A program made the position numbers and the translations under genes. DNA of 25,000 nt, taken from contig RPFO01000131.1 of assembly GCA_009746045.1 (NCBI GenBank), positions 1,190,966 to 1,215,965 of the forward strand, written 5' to 3'. The stretch comes from Mesostigma viride (taxonomy: Eukaryota; Streptophyta; Mesostigmatophyceae; Mesostigmatales; Mesostigmataceae). This document shows positions 23,401 to 25,000 of the stretch, piece by piece (positions within the stretch are counted from its first letter, which is position 1; the number at the start of each line of letters is the position of its first letter). A model generated the notes under the pieces. It was not told the DNA's origin. It worked only from the letters and a program-made list of their open reading frames with translations, and searched no databases.

Positions 23401-24539
23401 TTGCGTTAAGTCGAGCCAACCATACTCATGAGCATGACGACCGCCGCCGTTAAGTTAAGGACATACACAGTGTGCTGACTTAAGCCATACTCACCCATGA
23501 GCATGACAACGGCGGCGGTGCGGAAGCCGAGCATTCGTGACTCGAGCGCGGCGAAAAAGTAGATGATCCCGTATGCCAGCAGGATGGCCACCGATAGGCC
23601 GTACATCTTGAATGGGTTGCTGCGCGGAGCAAGCAATGAGGGAAGGTGGATGCACACGCACAGGTGAGGATGCAAGCACGGGTGAGGGAAGATGGATGCG
23701 CACGCAACGGAGGAGGGGAGCAACGAGGGGGGGTGCGCAGGGGTCAGGGATGCGAGCGATGAGGGGAGGTGGATGCGCGCGCAACGGAGGAGGGGAGCAA
23801 CGAGGGCTGAGGGGTGATAGGTGAGGGCTGAGGCGCAAGTGGTGAGGAATGAGGGGTGAGCGATGAGGGATAAGCCAAAATATATTCAGCACCTCACACA
23901 ACTCAACTCCTGCAGACTACAGGCACCGAGATGACGGGCGCCCATGGTTACAGAGCACGACTAATGATTGGTCTGAGATTGGTGCGTGTGTGTGTGTGTG
24001 TGTGTTGGTGGCAGCGCGTTAGGTGCTGCCGGACTTGGTAGCTACACAGGGCCCTTAATTCCATCCACTGAAATGCATCGAAAACATGGTGCAAGCGGTG
24101 ACGATAATGCACGCTTGTCAAGTCATTAATGTGCTATGACTACTTGGTACAAGCAAGGTTGAGCACTCTAGCAAGTTGACGACTGCTGGTACTGACGATG
24201 CAACTCTACGGCTTCATCATACATGTAGCACTAGTATAAATCAGCTGTACAAAACCAGTAACGGCCTATTAGTGACAACATCCAGCAGCGCATGCAGCGC
24301 TGGCTAGTACCATGTGTGAGTTAATGTGCAGGCAGCATCCATCATTCAAAATACCCAATCATGGGTCACATACAGTGGCCGCGAGTACAGGCTCGGGTCT
24401 GTCAAATCCACGTCCGCAGGGGCCCCCTCCTCCCCCGTGCCAGGTGGCGCAGTGTGCTGCGGTGGCTGGCTGGCCCCGTCGTGCGCCTTGAGGTACATGA
24501 TGCGCGCGAACTTGGCTAGGTCCAGCATTTGGTCACGCC
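1..24539 (-). CDS. DEK1: DEK1-type transmembrane calpain (phytocalpain), partial, 19 exons, both ends off the window
   Basis: This is the one gene I can support. The exons are 24539-24374, 23619-23495, 19389-19275, 17961-17564, 16771-16444, 15046-14789, 14191-13327, 12716-12291, 11410-11340, 11008-10917, 10135-9973, 9108-9037, 8198-6937, 6258-6143, 5328-4981, 4142-3731, 3266-2947, 1338-1210 and 654-1. Every intron is GT-AG and the phase agrees at all junctions. The spliced protein has about 18 hydrophobic helices, then a linker with DEVRLRRFLDEIGF, a charged coiled-coil-like stretch and a laminin-G/ConA-like (LG3) domain. This order and these motifs match plant DEK1 as I remember it. DEK1 is a plasma-membrane protein with 20-plus helices that controls cell fate and division orientation through a C-terminal calpain. 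The first helices (right of 24539) and the calpain core (left of 1) are outside. A TML-calpain from another protist group is the alternative. A frame conflict lies in exon 13. Confidence 0.92.
655..1209 (-). other. Intron between E18 and E19
   Basis: No gene is seen in these 555 bp. A short diverged copy of the E18 donor-side sequence lies at 1103-1125. A direct repeat of gaatagattcctt occurs near 954 and 1014. The stretch around 900-960 is AT-rich. Confidence 0.8.
1103..1125. repeat. Diverged copy of the end of exon E18
   Basis: Positions 1103-1125 match 1211-1233 (the last bases of E18) at 18 of 23 positions by eye. On its own this is weak, but it fits the pattern seen at other donors of the gene. 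Confidence 0.45.
1210..1338 (-). CDS. DEK1: DEK1 exon E18: middle of the LG3 domain
   Basis: The acceptor is ...gtctgtccccgcag before 1338 and the donor is AC|gtacgt at 1209. It reads SHNTVPSVSLAVPALELCTI, then DLSIHLAAPRVLRMGNVPMQ and DG(T). Alternating hydrophobic residues suggest beta strands. MQDGT leads directly into the WHVVTV strand of E19, as in the plant ITDGRWHTVTITID sequence. The entry phase is one base and the exit two bases. Confidence 0.88.
1361..1506. repeat. 20-bp minisatellite beside the E18 acceptor
   Basis: The unit is ggggggtacggacaagtgaa. About four near-perfect copies (1366-1440) are followed by decayed copies to 1506. On the transcribed strand it reads as C-rich, pyrimidine-biased sequence just upstream of the acceptor. 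Confidence 0.9.
1845..1941. repeat. Short direct repeats (ttgccattaatgccatcaga)
   Basis: The gccattaatgcca(c/t)cagac unit occurs three times, twice preceded by cttacttgccattaatg. It may be a small tandem duplication with later decay. Confidence 0.8.
2030..2460. repeat. Degenerate interspersed repeat field (cccgtggctagt family)
   Basis: More than ten variants of (g)cccgt(g/c)gctagt or tggcccgg are mixed with a second motif, tgaaattcctt(t/c)cgtccct, that occurs about four times. The spacing is irregular, so this looks like an old tandem array with rearrangements, not a coding region. Confidence 0.75.
2566..2632. repeat. 16-bp tandem repeat gctcgcttggcgcttt
   Basis: Four consecutive copies, almost identical. 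They are preceded by two copies of a ctccggagagga-containing segment (2500-2552) and followed by two copies of cttcgctcatactgta. Confidence 0.9.
2947..3266 (-). CDS. DEK1: DEK1 exon E17: first part of the LG3 domain
   Basis: The acceptor is ...ccaccccgcag before 3266 and the donor is CG|gtacgt at 2946. It reads LPVPGATCIVDEAAFEHTAS, a Pro/His insert, then NLGLINRITICYCIRVAAVE and a linker, ending LALLNDIAVLTIA(R). The GA.C(I/V).D start resembles plant LG3 (GAVCVLDDEP), and IT(I)CYCIR is beta-strand-like, as in the plant KISFSV segment. The exon enters in phase 0 and leaves with two bases that join G of E18 to make Arg. Confidence 0.87.
3267..3730 (-). other. Intron between E16 and E17
   Basis: These 464 bp hold two features: three copies of the E16 donor region (3580-3745, overlapping the exon end) and a homopurine array (3356-3472). 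Nothing else is seen. Confidence 0.85.
3356..3472. repeat. Homopurine 28-bp tandem array
   Basis: The unit is built on gaagaggagagagggggaag and ggagggagg, about four copies, almost purely A and G on the + strand. The transcribed strand is therefore homopyrimidine upstream of the E17 acceptor. Long homopurine-homopyrimidine runs can form triplex DNA. Confidence 0.9.
3583..3745. repeat. Three copies of the E16 5' splice-site region
   Basis: The motif ctcacc(c/a)tggccaca.(a/g)ctgcgac occurs at 3585, 3661 and 3726, with 76- and 65-bp steps, and atcctctctgactgc between copies. The right copy is the real junction (exon from 3731). Each copy keeps gtgagt on the transcribed strand. Confidence 0.9.
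3731..4142 (-). CDS. DEK1: DEK1 exon E16: Ser/Pro/Ala-rich linker before LG3
   Basis: The acceptor is a C-run followed by ctccag, before 4142, and the donor is ATG|gtgagt at 3730. It reads HPNVITDLGRMDSWAPTTSQ, then Thr/Pro/Ser-rich sequence, then SVEDMMGKFMSQRVAM. Sequence conservation with plant DEK1 is weak here. The exon is assigned by phase, position and its uninterrupted frame. The donor-spanning segment is present three times in the following 150 bp. Reading past the first donor reaches a TGA after 11 codons, so the first donor is the functional one. Confidence 0.85.
4143..4980 (-). other. Intron between E15 and E16
   Basis: No gene is recognised in these 838 bp. A run of 12 G (4148-4159) gives a C-run just upstream of the E16 acceptor. 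A block around 4645-4770 is markedly AT-rich compared with the rest. Confidence 0.8.
4981..5328 (-). CDS. DEK1: DEK1 exon E15: charged coiled-coil-like linker
   Basis: The acceptor is ...ctcgtccctgcag before 5328 and the donor is AT|gtgcgt at 4980. It begins YFRDLEKKKEELRARRDEEQ, a highly charged stretch matching the plant SYLREKEMEEESLMQRREEE region. It continues MANHWDFMAREEGAGTFLDN and ends in Ala/Pro/Glu-rich sequence PRSPEHPQLV(M). It is likely cytosolic and helical at the start. I chose the AT|gtgcgt donor because only it gives the two-base phase needed by E16. The neighbouring gtagtg and gtgagc do not. Confidence 0.9.
5329..6142 (-). other. Intron between E14 and E15
   Basis: 814 bp. 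The main content is a five-copy array at 5612-5790, described separately. The rest shows no coding signal or RNA gene that I can recognise. Confidence 0.8.
5612..5790. repeat. 34-35 bp minisatellite (acgggtgtccaccaggtttt unit)
   Basis: Copies start near 5617, 5652, 5686, 5721 and 5755. The unit contains acgggt(g/t)tccaccag then gtttttgggtgtctgcaca. Copies differ by scattered substitutions and single-base indels, so reading frames through it are incidental. Confidence 0.92.
6143..6258 (-). CDS. DEK1: DEK1 exon E14: DEVRLR.FLD.IGF block
   Basis: The acceptor is ...ctctggggtgtcag before 6258 and the donor is AA|gtgagt at 6142. It reads DEVRLRRFLDEIGFGDVSAA, then DIARWTPQEKAAFAEVKE(K). This is nearly collinear with plant DEK1 (DEVRLRLFLDSIGFSDLSA, then KW.PEDRRQFE), making it the clearest single identifier of the family in the window. 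It has no tandem repeats or insertions, unlike its neighbours. It enters in phase 0 and leaves with two bases (AA plus G gives Lys). Confidence 0.95.
6259..6936 (-). other. Intron between E13 and E14
   Basis: 678 bp with no gene seen. The third next to the E13 donor (about 6710-6900) is C-rich with repeated ccgatgccccac and cgccccacca motifs, which is G-rich on the transcribed strand. A small cluster of gtcgagtc, agtcgattcagtcgatca lies near 6560-6590. Confidence 0.75.
6937..8198 (-). CDS. DEK1: DEK1 exon E13: long low-complexity linker ending in the ARVLALEEA-like block; contains a reading-frame conflict
   Basis: The acceptor is ...cacttgtcatccag before 8198 and the donor is CAG|gtgagc at 6936. 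The first part reads LMGHGGVLPPENADMLPTIS and continues through Gly/Ser-rich sequence to VTDVHFLRGLVPELKKSVED. The last part reads LRVLALEEAYDNEYAEEWRF, then GAHIVLLLLLATRAQKQQ, equivalent to plant ARVLALEEAIDTEW...FGGYLLLLLGLTAKAERVQ. The entry frame stops at 7373-7371. The exit frame is closed by a stop at 7434-7432. The switch must therefore fall within 7374-7431, which holds a run of nine C (7410-7418). One base more or two fewer would join the frames, and a hidden intron is the alternative. The Arg/Gly-rich middle matches nothing I know. Confidence 0.72.
8199..9036 (-). other. Intron between E12 and E13
   Basis: 838 bp. It carries a 32-bp array (8783-8900) and a duplicated segment adjoining the E12 donor (8960-9055). 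The 8200-8780 part shows no gene. Confidence 0.8.
8783..8900. repeat. 32-bp minisatellite (agcagctggtcggtagcatc unit)
   Basis: gctggtcggtagc recurs at 8791, 8823, 8855 and 8887, exactly 32 bp apart, with aagccagccaa between copies. Four near-identical copies. Confidence 0.93.
8960..9055. repeat. 50-bp duplication spanning the E12 donor region
   Basis: gtgtggtgtgcaagtattat, then aacccacctgcgtggccact at 8960-9004 is matched by the segment from 9010 to about 9054, which contains the real donor (exon from 9037). On the transcribed strand the spare copy keeps a GT at the equivalent place (gtgggt). Confidence 0.8.
9037..9108 (-). CDS. DEK1: DEK1 exon E12: 24-codon juxtamembrane linker exon
   Basis: The acceptor is ...caacccccctaccag before 9108 and the donor is CAG|gttggt at 9036. 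It reads RSYQALLMCDDELLTRVLEQ AASQ, phase 0 at both ends. It is placed where plant DEK1 has EMMEVAVRFLSKDTIVQAISRS just after the last helix, and the pattern of acidic and hydrophobic residues is similar. The donor gttggt is the weakest in the gene. A diverged second copy of the donor region lies 50 bp downstream. Confidence 0.82.
9109..9972 (-). other. Intron between E11 and E12
   Basis: 864 bp without repeats longer than a short GT run near 9148. No gene, RNA or array is recognised. Confidence 0.7.
9973..10135 (-). CDS. DEK1: DEK1 exon E11: last two membrane helices, WGVMASLVVFPPYAG
   Basis: The acceptor is ...catcccgacccttcag before 10135 and the donor is AAG|gtgcgg at 9972. It reads LAQIEMYFALVGGLLWGVMA, then SLVVFPPYAGVAMTSLIVVT and LFVVTLTRSQAAAK. 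The WGV.ASL...PP.AG motif is a direct match to plant DEK1 (WGVVASLIIYPPFAG). These are the last clear transmembrane helices before the long linker. It starts with one codon base and ends in phase 0. Confidence 0.94.
10430..10536. repeat. (CCCCCA)n array, G-rich on the transcribed strand
   Basis: After ccccaacaccccccacaccc the sequence settles into cccccac or ccccac hexamer and pentamer units to 10534. The pre-mRNA strand reads (TGGGGG)n, a sequence type able to form G-quadruplexes. Confidence 0.92.
10611..10914. repeat. 10-bp / 30-bp higher-order array abutting the E10 donor
   Basis: Thirty consecutive decamers from 10611 to 10910 all begin gc. In the right half they form a 30-bp unit gcgtaatacg, gcacacaatg, gcacatgatg; in the left half gcacaagacg or gcacgagacg dominate. 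The next decamer in register (10911-10920) is gcgtacctga, the splice junction itself. Confidence 0.95.
10917..11008 (-). CDS. DEK1: DEK1 exon E10: extramembrane segment SSPVVLPVFGYSPETG
   Basis: The acceptor is ...cccccctcccacgcag before 11008 and the donor is AG|gtacgc at 10916. It reads KLRQQPVILSSPVVLPVFGY, then SPETGQPVDV(S). Plant DEK1 has SPPIVVYSPRVLPVYVYDAH here. The VLPV(F/Y) core is shared. It starts in phase 0 and ends with two bases. The intron that follows is open in this same frame through a long repeat array, so retention would not terminate translation quickly. Confidence 0.9.
11009..11339 (-). other. Intron between E9 and E10
   Basis: The shortest intron here (331 bp). A G-rich run at 11018-11037 gives a poly-C tract directly before the E10 acceptor. 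Nothing else is notable. Confidence 0.85.
11340..11410 (-). CDS. DEK1: DEK1 exon E9: short exon with PFAGASAAYF motif and helix
   Basis: The acceptor is ...cacgtgtccag before 11410 and the donor is AGG|gtaagc at 11339. At 71 bp it is among the smallest exons. It reads (N)RPFAGASAAYFLLLIVTFIHAMR. Plant DEK1 has AFAGASVGYFTFLSLLAGRAL at the same place, and the AGAS..YF core is shared. It begins with two codon bases and ends in phase 0, fitting both neighbours. Confidence 0.92.
11411..12290 (-). other. Intron between E8 and E9
   Basis: 880 bp and relatively AT-rich. It contains an (ATA)n microsatellite (11901-11958) and a shorter one near 12130-12149. No coding or RNA signal is seen. Confidence 0.8.
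11901..11958. repeat. (ATA)n microsatellite
   Basis: An almost perfect trinucleotide run of about 17 units, with one early interruption (gatg). Confidence 0.97.
12291..12716 (-). CDS. DEK1: DEK1 exon E8: four transmembrane helices
   Basis: The acceptor is ...cctctaccccccaccag before 12716 and the donor is A|gtgcgt at 12290. The reading starts ILGGWSCGVYLGVRNHRR, then helices in DYLVAFLPLPLIPAFVLLA, LLTGSGLVLVTATAFVAG, GVALALLGVVVAVIVGVYLF and LLGLCACALVIGGGAIAYGV. Plant DEK1 has the parallel GDFLAALLPLACIPALLSL...W.DD.W..S. The present gene reads SGLYTWYDDKWTRSLR. Without splicing, the frame stops about 14 codons past the donor. The exit phase of one base fits the AC that begins E9 (Asn). 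Confidence 0.92.
12717..13326 (-). other. Intron between E7 and E8
   Basis: 610 bp. A short array of ggcaggtggggggat units lies at 13217-13276. No gene is seen. Confidence 0.8.
13217..13276. repeat. 15-bp repeat ggatggcaggtgggg
   Basis: Four copies of atggcagg(t/c)gggggg, the third and fourth diverged (atggcaggcaaggga, atggcaggtgga). Confidence 0.9.
13327..14191 (-). CDS. DEK1: DEK1 exon E7: two helices separated by a greatly expanded Asn/Ser/Gly/Thr-rich loop
   Basis: The acceptor is ...cctctccccgcag before 14191 and the donor is G|gtacgt at 13326. The helix RLLMAVSLLVAVVSIAAIGG is followed by a loop of about 215 residues, the helix FFGWTLSACIGIVFMLVVPL, then VSWFQTF and the start of another helix. 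The plant counterpart (YLGWAMSSGIALVV...LPIVSWFATYRF) has only a short loop, of the order of 25 residues. The loop has about ten N-x-S/T sequons and an 8-residue repeat (NGT plus Ser run) encoded by a 24-bp DNA repeat. It also has an acidic C-terminal part. The sequons fit an extracytosolic location, which is inference. Confidence 0.92.
13915..14010 (-). repeat. 24-bp coding repeat inside exon E7 (NGT-Ser loop)
   Basis: gtgcca recurs at 13941, 13965 and 13989, with a diverged copy at about 13917. The 24-bp unit keeps the frame and encodes an 8-residue NGTxSSSS-type repeat. Confidence 0.9.
14456..14514. repeat. (TG)n microsatellite with CG interruptions
   Basis: A run of alternating purine-pyrimidine including cgcgcgcg, a Z-DNA-prone composition. 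Confidence 0.95.
14608..14711. repeat. Homopyrimidine ccccctt array
   Basis: About 100 bases of C and T only, built from cccccctt and ccccttt units. The transcript strand is homopurine here. Confidence 0.92.
14789..15046 (-). CDS. DEK1: DEK1 exon E6: two transmembrane helices with AVPIWVNNGY motif
   Basis: The acceptor is ...ctgccccctgcag before 15046 and the donor is CAG|gtgggc at 14788, phase 0 at both ends. The reading is LGILTAVLVLSFGIFMSYLT, a short loop, then IALPPLGISLSVAVPIWVNN and GYRLRNVTPSP. The AVPIW.(H/N)NGY block is also present in plant DEK1 (SIAVPIWMHNGYQFW), which makes this exon one of the strongest identifiers. It ends in a basic segment, MFILRMSTRMQ. Confidence 0.93.
15048..15210. 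repeat. G-rich gggcaagggaa array at the E6 acceptor
   Basis: Repeats of gggcaa(g)ggaa, 11-12 bp, about ten copies. On the transcribed strand it is a long C/T-rich tract leading into the acceptor. Confidence 0.9.
15657..16200. repeat. 38-bp minisatellite, 14 copies
   Basis: ttgtgcgg recurs every 38 bp exactly from 15691 to 16185 (14 copies). The unit contains ccaaaccagcggcaccaaca then ccttgtgcggccactcat. Substitutions are few (aca/acg, gcc/gtc, one cattcat). Because 38 is not divisible by 3 and no + strand stop is created, all three + frames are open. These are not genes. Confidence 0.97.
16191..16231. repeat. Second copy of the E5 5' splice junction
   Basis: 16191-16231 matches the true junction at 16434-16474 at 36 of 41 positions, including an intact gtgagt on the transcribed strand and gcgtagctcatgtgg of the exon. 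Confidence 0.9.
16444..16771 (-). CDS. DEK1: DEK1 exon E5: end of cytosolic loop and two transmembrane helices
   Basis: The acceptor is ...tcctcccccatgcag before 16771 and the donor is CGG|gtgagt at 16443. The reading starts KRALTGPLGTAEVEP, continues with HEHWALRWVRAAFRGALKLW, then the helices AWLTGFFALEIFLVQ and LFGVAAVMVPLVLALLFAYV, and ends SYAWSHIR in phase 0. It is equivalent to the plant segment where the loop returns to the membrane (ERAWGLFSLVFILETIIVAIF). A second, diverged copy of its donor junction and a 38-bp array lie just downstream in the intron. Confidence 0.92.
16772..17563 (-). other. Intron between E4 and E5
   Basis: 792 bp. A degenerate (TG)n run (about 16878-16966) is the main content. 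The 17040-17540 part shows no gene. Confidence 0.75.
17564..17961 (-). CDS. DEK1: DEK1 exon E4: transmembrane helix followed by cytosolic loop with GGEGS repeats
   Basis: The acceptor is ...catcggtccaacag before 17961 and the donor is AG|gtacgt at 17563. It opens with FLGHCIVYAVFSLVLLCYRA (helix), then RDPLAERRAALADTVMQLRY. The latter matches the plant DPSAARRDALQSTVIRLR segment at the start of the DEK1 loop. The rest is low-complexity loop: Arg-rich, then about five copies of GGEGS with changing spacers (SVR, SMK, SSR, SV), ending ARGPLKSV(S). The loop here plus the start of E5 is about 150 residues, shorter than the roughly 300-residue loop I recall in land plants. Confidence 0.9.
17962..19274 (-). 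other. Intron between E3 and E4
   Basis: 1.3 kb with no gene seen. It has a run of 13 G (18175-18187), a palindromic gcgatcatgcctgcatgatcgc (about 18245-18266, a short hairpin), and an exact copy of the E3 donor region at 19153-19183. Confidence 0.75.
19153..19183. repeat. Exact 31-bp copy of the E3 donor junction
   Basis: 19153-19183 is identical to 19266-19296, which spans the last bases of E3 and its donor. The step is 113 bp. The copy keeps gtgagg, so it is a potential decoy or alternative donor, but any read-through from E3 meets TGA in the second codon. Confidence 0.93.
19275..19389 (-). CDS. DEK1: DEK1 exon E3: two transmembrane segments ending FGTRYW
   Basis: The acceptor is ...caccccaccccag before 19389 and the donor is TG|gtgagg at 19274. 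The reading is LLLVALVWSCVLINTPLTLA, then VIACIVRAALISFGTRY(W). It completes the helix begun in E2 and adds one more. Plant DEK1 has a matching FLICFGIHYWYLGHC at the E3/E4 boundary, where this gene gives SFGTRYWFLGHC. Retaining the intron would give TGG TGA, an immediate stop. The sequence spanning its donor is repeated exactly 113 bp further into the intron. Confidence 0.9.
19390..23494 (-). other. Largest intron (4.1 kb) between E2 and E3, compositionally distinct centre
   Basis: The left end holds a run of 18 G (19445-19462) near the E3 acceptor. From about 19930 to 23460 the sequence is less GC-rich than elsewhere, with fewer tandem arrays and homopolymer T runs (21066-21085, 21158-21168). 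Open stretches such as 20551-20862 (+) and 22488-22763 (-) match no protein I know. A small inverted repeat (gattaatacttca and tgaagtgattaat) lies at 21747-21778. It could be an old inserted element, but I find no terminal repeats, target duplication or transposase. Confidence 0.6.
23420..23450. repeat. Diverged copy of the E2 donor junction
   Basis: ccatactcatgagcatgacg followed by accgccgccgt resembles 23485-23519 (ccatactcacccatgagcat, then gacaacggcggcggt), which contains the E2 end and donor. The spare copy lacks three bases at the junction. Confidence 0.75.
23495..23619 (-). CDS. DEK1: DEK1 exon E2: transmembrane helix and start of the next
   Basis: The acceptor is ...gctccgcgcag before 23619 and the donor is G|gtgagt at 23494. 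The translation begins NPFKMYGLSVAILLAYGI and contains the helix YGLSVAILLAYGIIYFFAAL. It then reads ESRMLGFRTAAVVMLM, the first half of a second helix that the intron splits. Plant DEK1 has the equivalent LLAYSVLYGLTARESRWLGG, including the ARES/ALES-R motif. The exit phase is one base (G), and G plus AC of E3 gives Asp. Confidence 0.9.
23620..24373 (-). other. Intron between E1 and E2
   Basis: 754 bp. It has two copies of a 38-39 bp segment g(a/g)tggatgcgc(a/g)cgcaacgg plus aggaggggagcaacgagg (23691-23728 and 23768-23806) and a GT run (23982-24004). No gene is seen. Confidence 0.8.
24374..24539 (-). CDS. DEK1: DEK1 exon E1 (first exon visible): helix-flanking cytosolic segment
   Basis: The acceptor is ...gcatgaacag before 24539 and the donor is CT|gtatgt at 24373. 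The exon reads GRDQMLDLAKFARIMYLKAH, then a Pro/Gly-rich stretch, then DLTDPSLYSRPL. It enters with two bases of a codon and leaves with CT, which joins C of the next exon to give Leu. It corresponds to the short polar stretch before the helix pair in plant DEK1 (GLDVDEYVRRAYKFAY...DPNELYPR in Arabidopsis, from memory). The exon before it must lie beyond 25000. No hydrophobic exon in the right phase is visible between 24540 and the edge. Confidence 0.82.
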
Positions 24540-25000
24540 CTGTTCATGCAGGCACAATGGGCGTAGCCACAACCAGGGGGATAGGTGCCGTGGGTAGCCA
24601 CAAAAAGAGGGCAGCCACAACAAAGGGGAAAAGCAAAAATGTGCCGCCGGTGGCCATATGAGTGCGCGCACATGCACTTGCACAGACTCACACGCAACCC
24701 CACCCATCTGCCCCCCCCCCGCCCCCACCCCCCCTGCCCCCCACGCACGGACATACACAGGCCCCACCACACCCACCACCCACCCACGCACCCACCCCAA
24801 ACACACTCGCACACACACACAAAACACAGTATAAGCACAAATGGGTAACGATTACCGTGCATGGACGCCACGCACGTGACCCAAGCCCTCAGGAGGCACC
24901 GACCACATGCTCGGGATGTCCTTCCTGTGCGATACGCTAGCGCAACATTCAGTAGCGCAGCCCGTCAAGTTGAGGGATCACTTGCCCTCACGCCGACACA
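24540..25000 (-). other. Partial intron upstream of E1
   Basis: No exon is recognised. A C-rich cacccccc stretch (24709-24800) is G-rich in the transcript. The preceding DEK1 exon, expected to encode a hydrophobic helix, must lie beyond 25000. Confidence 0.65.

Noticed and set aside
24860-24935. Possible exon upstream of E1 (KDIPSMWSVPPEGLGH after gcacag)
   Set aside because: No donor gives the one-base phase E1 needs, and DEK1 should have a hydrophobic helix here.

Overview
The window is eukaryotic nuclear DNA from an intron-rich, GC-rich genome. I read it as the interior of one very large minus-strand gene, transcribed from the right edge towards position 1. I placed 19 exons (E1 at the right to E19 at the left), separated by GT-AG introns of about 0.33 to 4.1 kb. 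The reading phase matches at all 18 junctions between these exons. The exons sum to about 6.3 kb, or about 2,100 codons.

The spliced product matches, segment by segment, what I know of plant DEFECTIVE KERNEL 1 (DEK1), the transmembrane phytocalpain. It has about 18 membrane helices with a cytosolic-type loop, a conserved block (ARVLALEEA-like, then DEVRLR.FLD.IGF), a charged linker, and an LG3 laminin-G/concanavalin-A-like domain (WHVVTVLID, ELWVDG, then VHLRDVYLW). The first helices lie beyond 25000. The catalytic calpain core (CysPc-C2L) should lie beyond position 1, so the window shows a partial gene without its protease. DEK1 with LG3 is a green-lineage protein, so a streptophyte alga is the most likely source. 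That assignment is inference.

Layout: E1-E3 (24539-19275) encode the first three helices seen. E4-E5 (17961-16444) carry helices flanking the cytosolic loop. E6-E11 (15046-9973) hold the main helix bundle, with an expanded Asn-Gly-Thr-rich extracytosolic loop in E7. E12-E16 (9108-3731) encode the linker or arm. E17-E19 (3266-1) encode LG3. E13 contains a reading-frame conflict at a run of nine C, which is either an error, a hidden intron or a lesion.

The introns are packed with minisatellites, homopurine and G-rich tracts and microsatellites. Several introns carry extra copies of the very sequence that spans their own 5' splice site. In one intron a 38-bp array appears to have grown from such a copy, with the donor GT changed to AT in the interior units. 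I found no convincing second gene, RNA gene, CRISPR array or complete mobile element. The 19.4-23.5 kb intron is compositionally different and may hold a decayed insertion.
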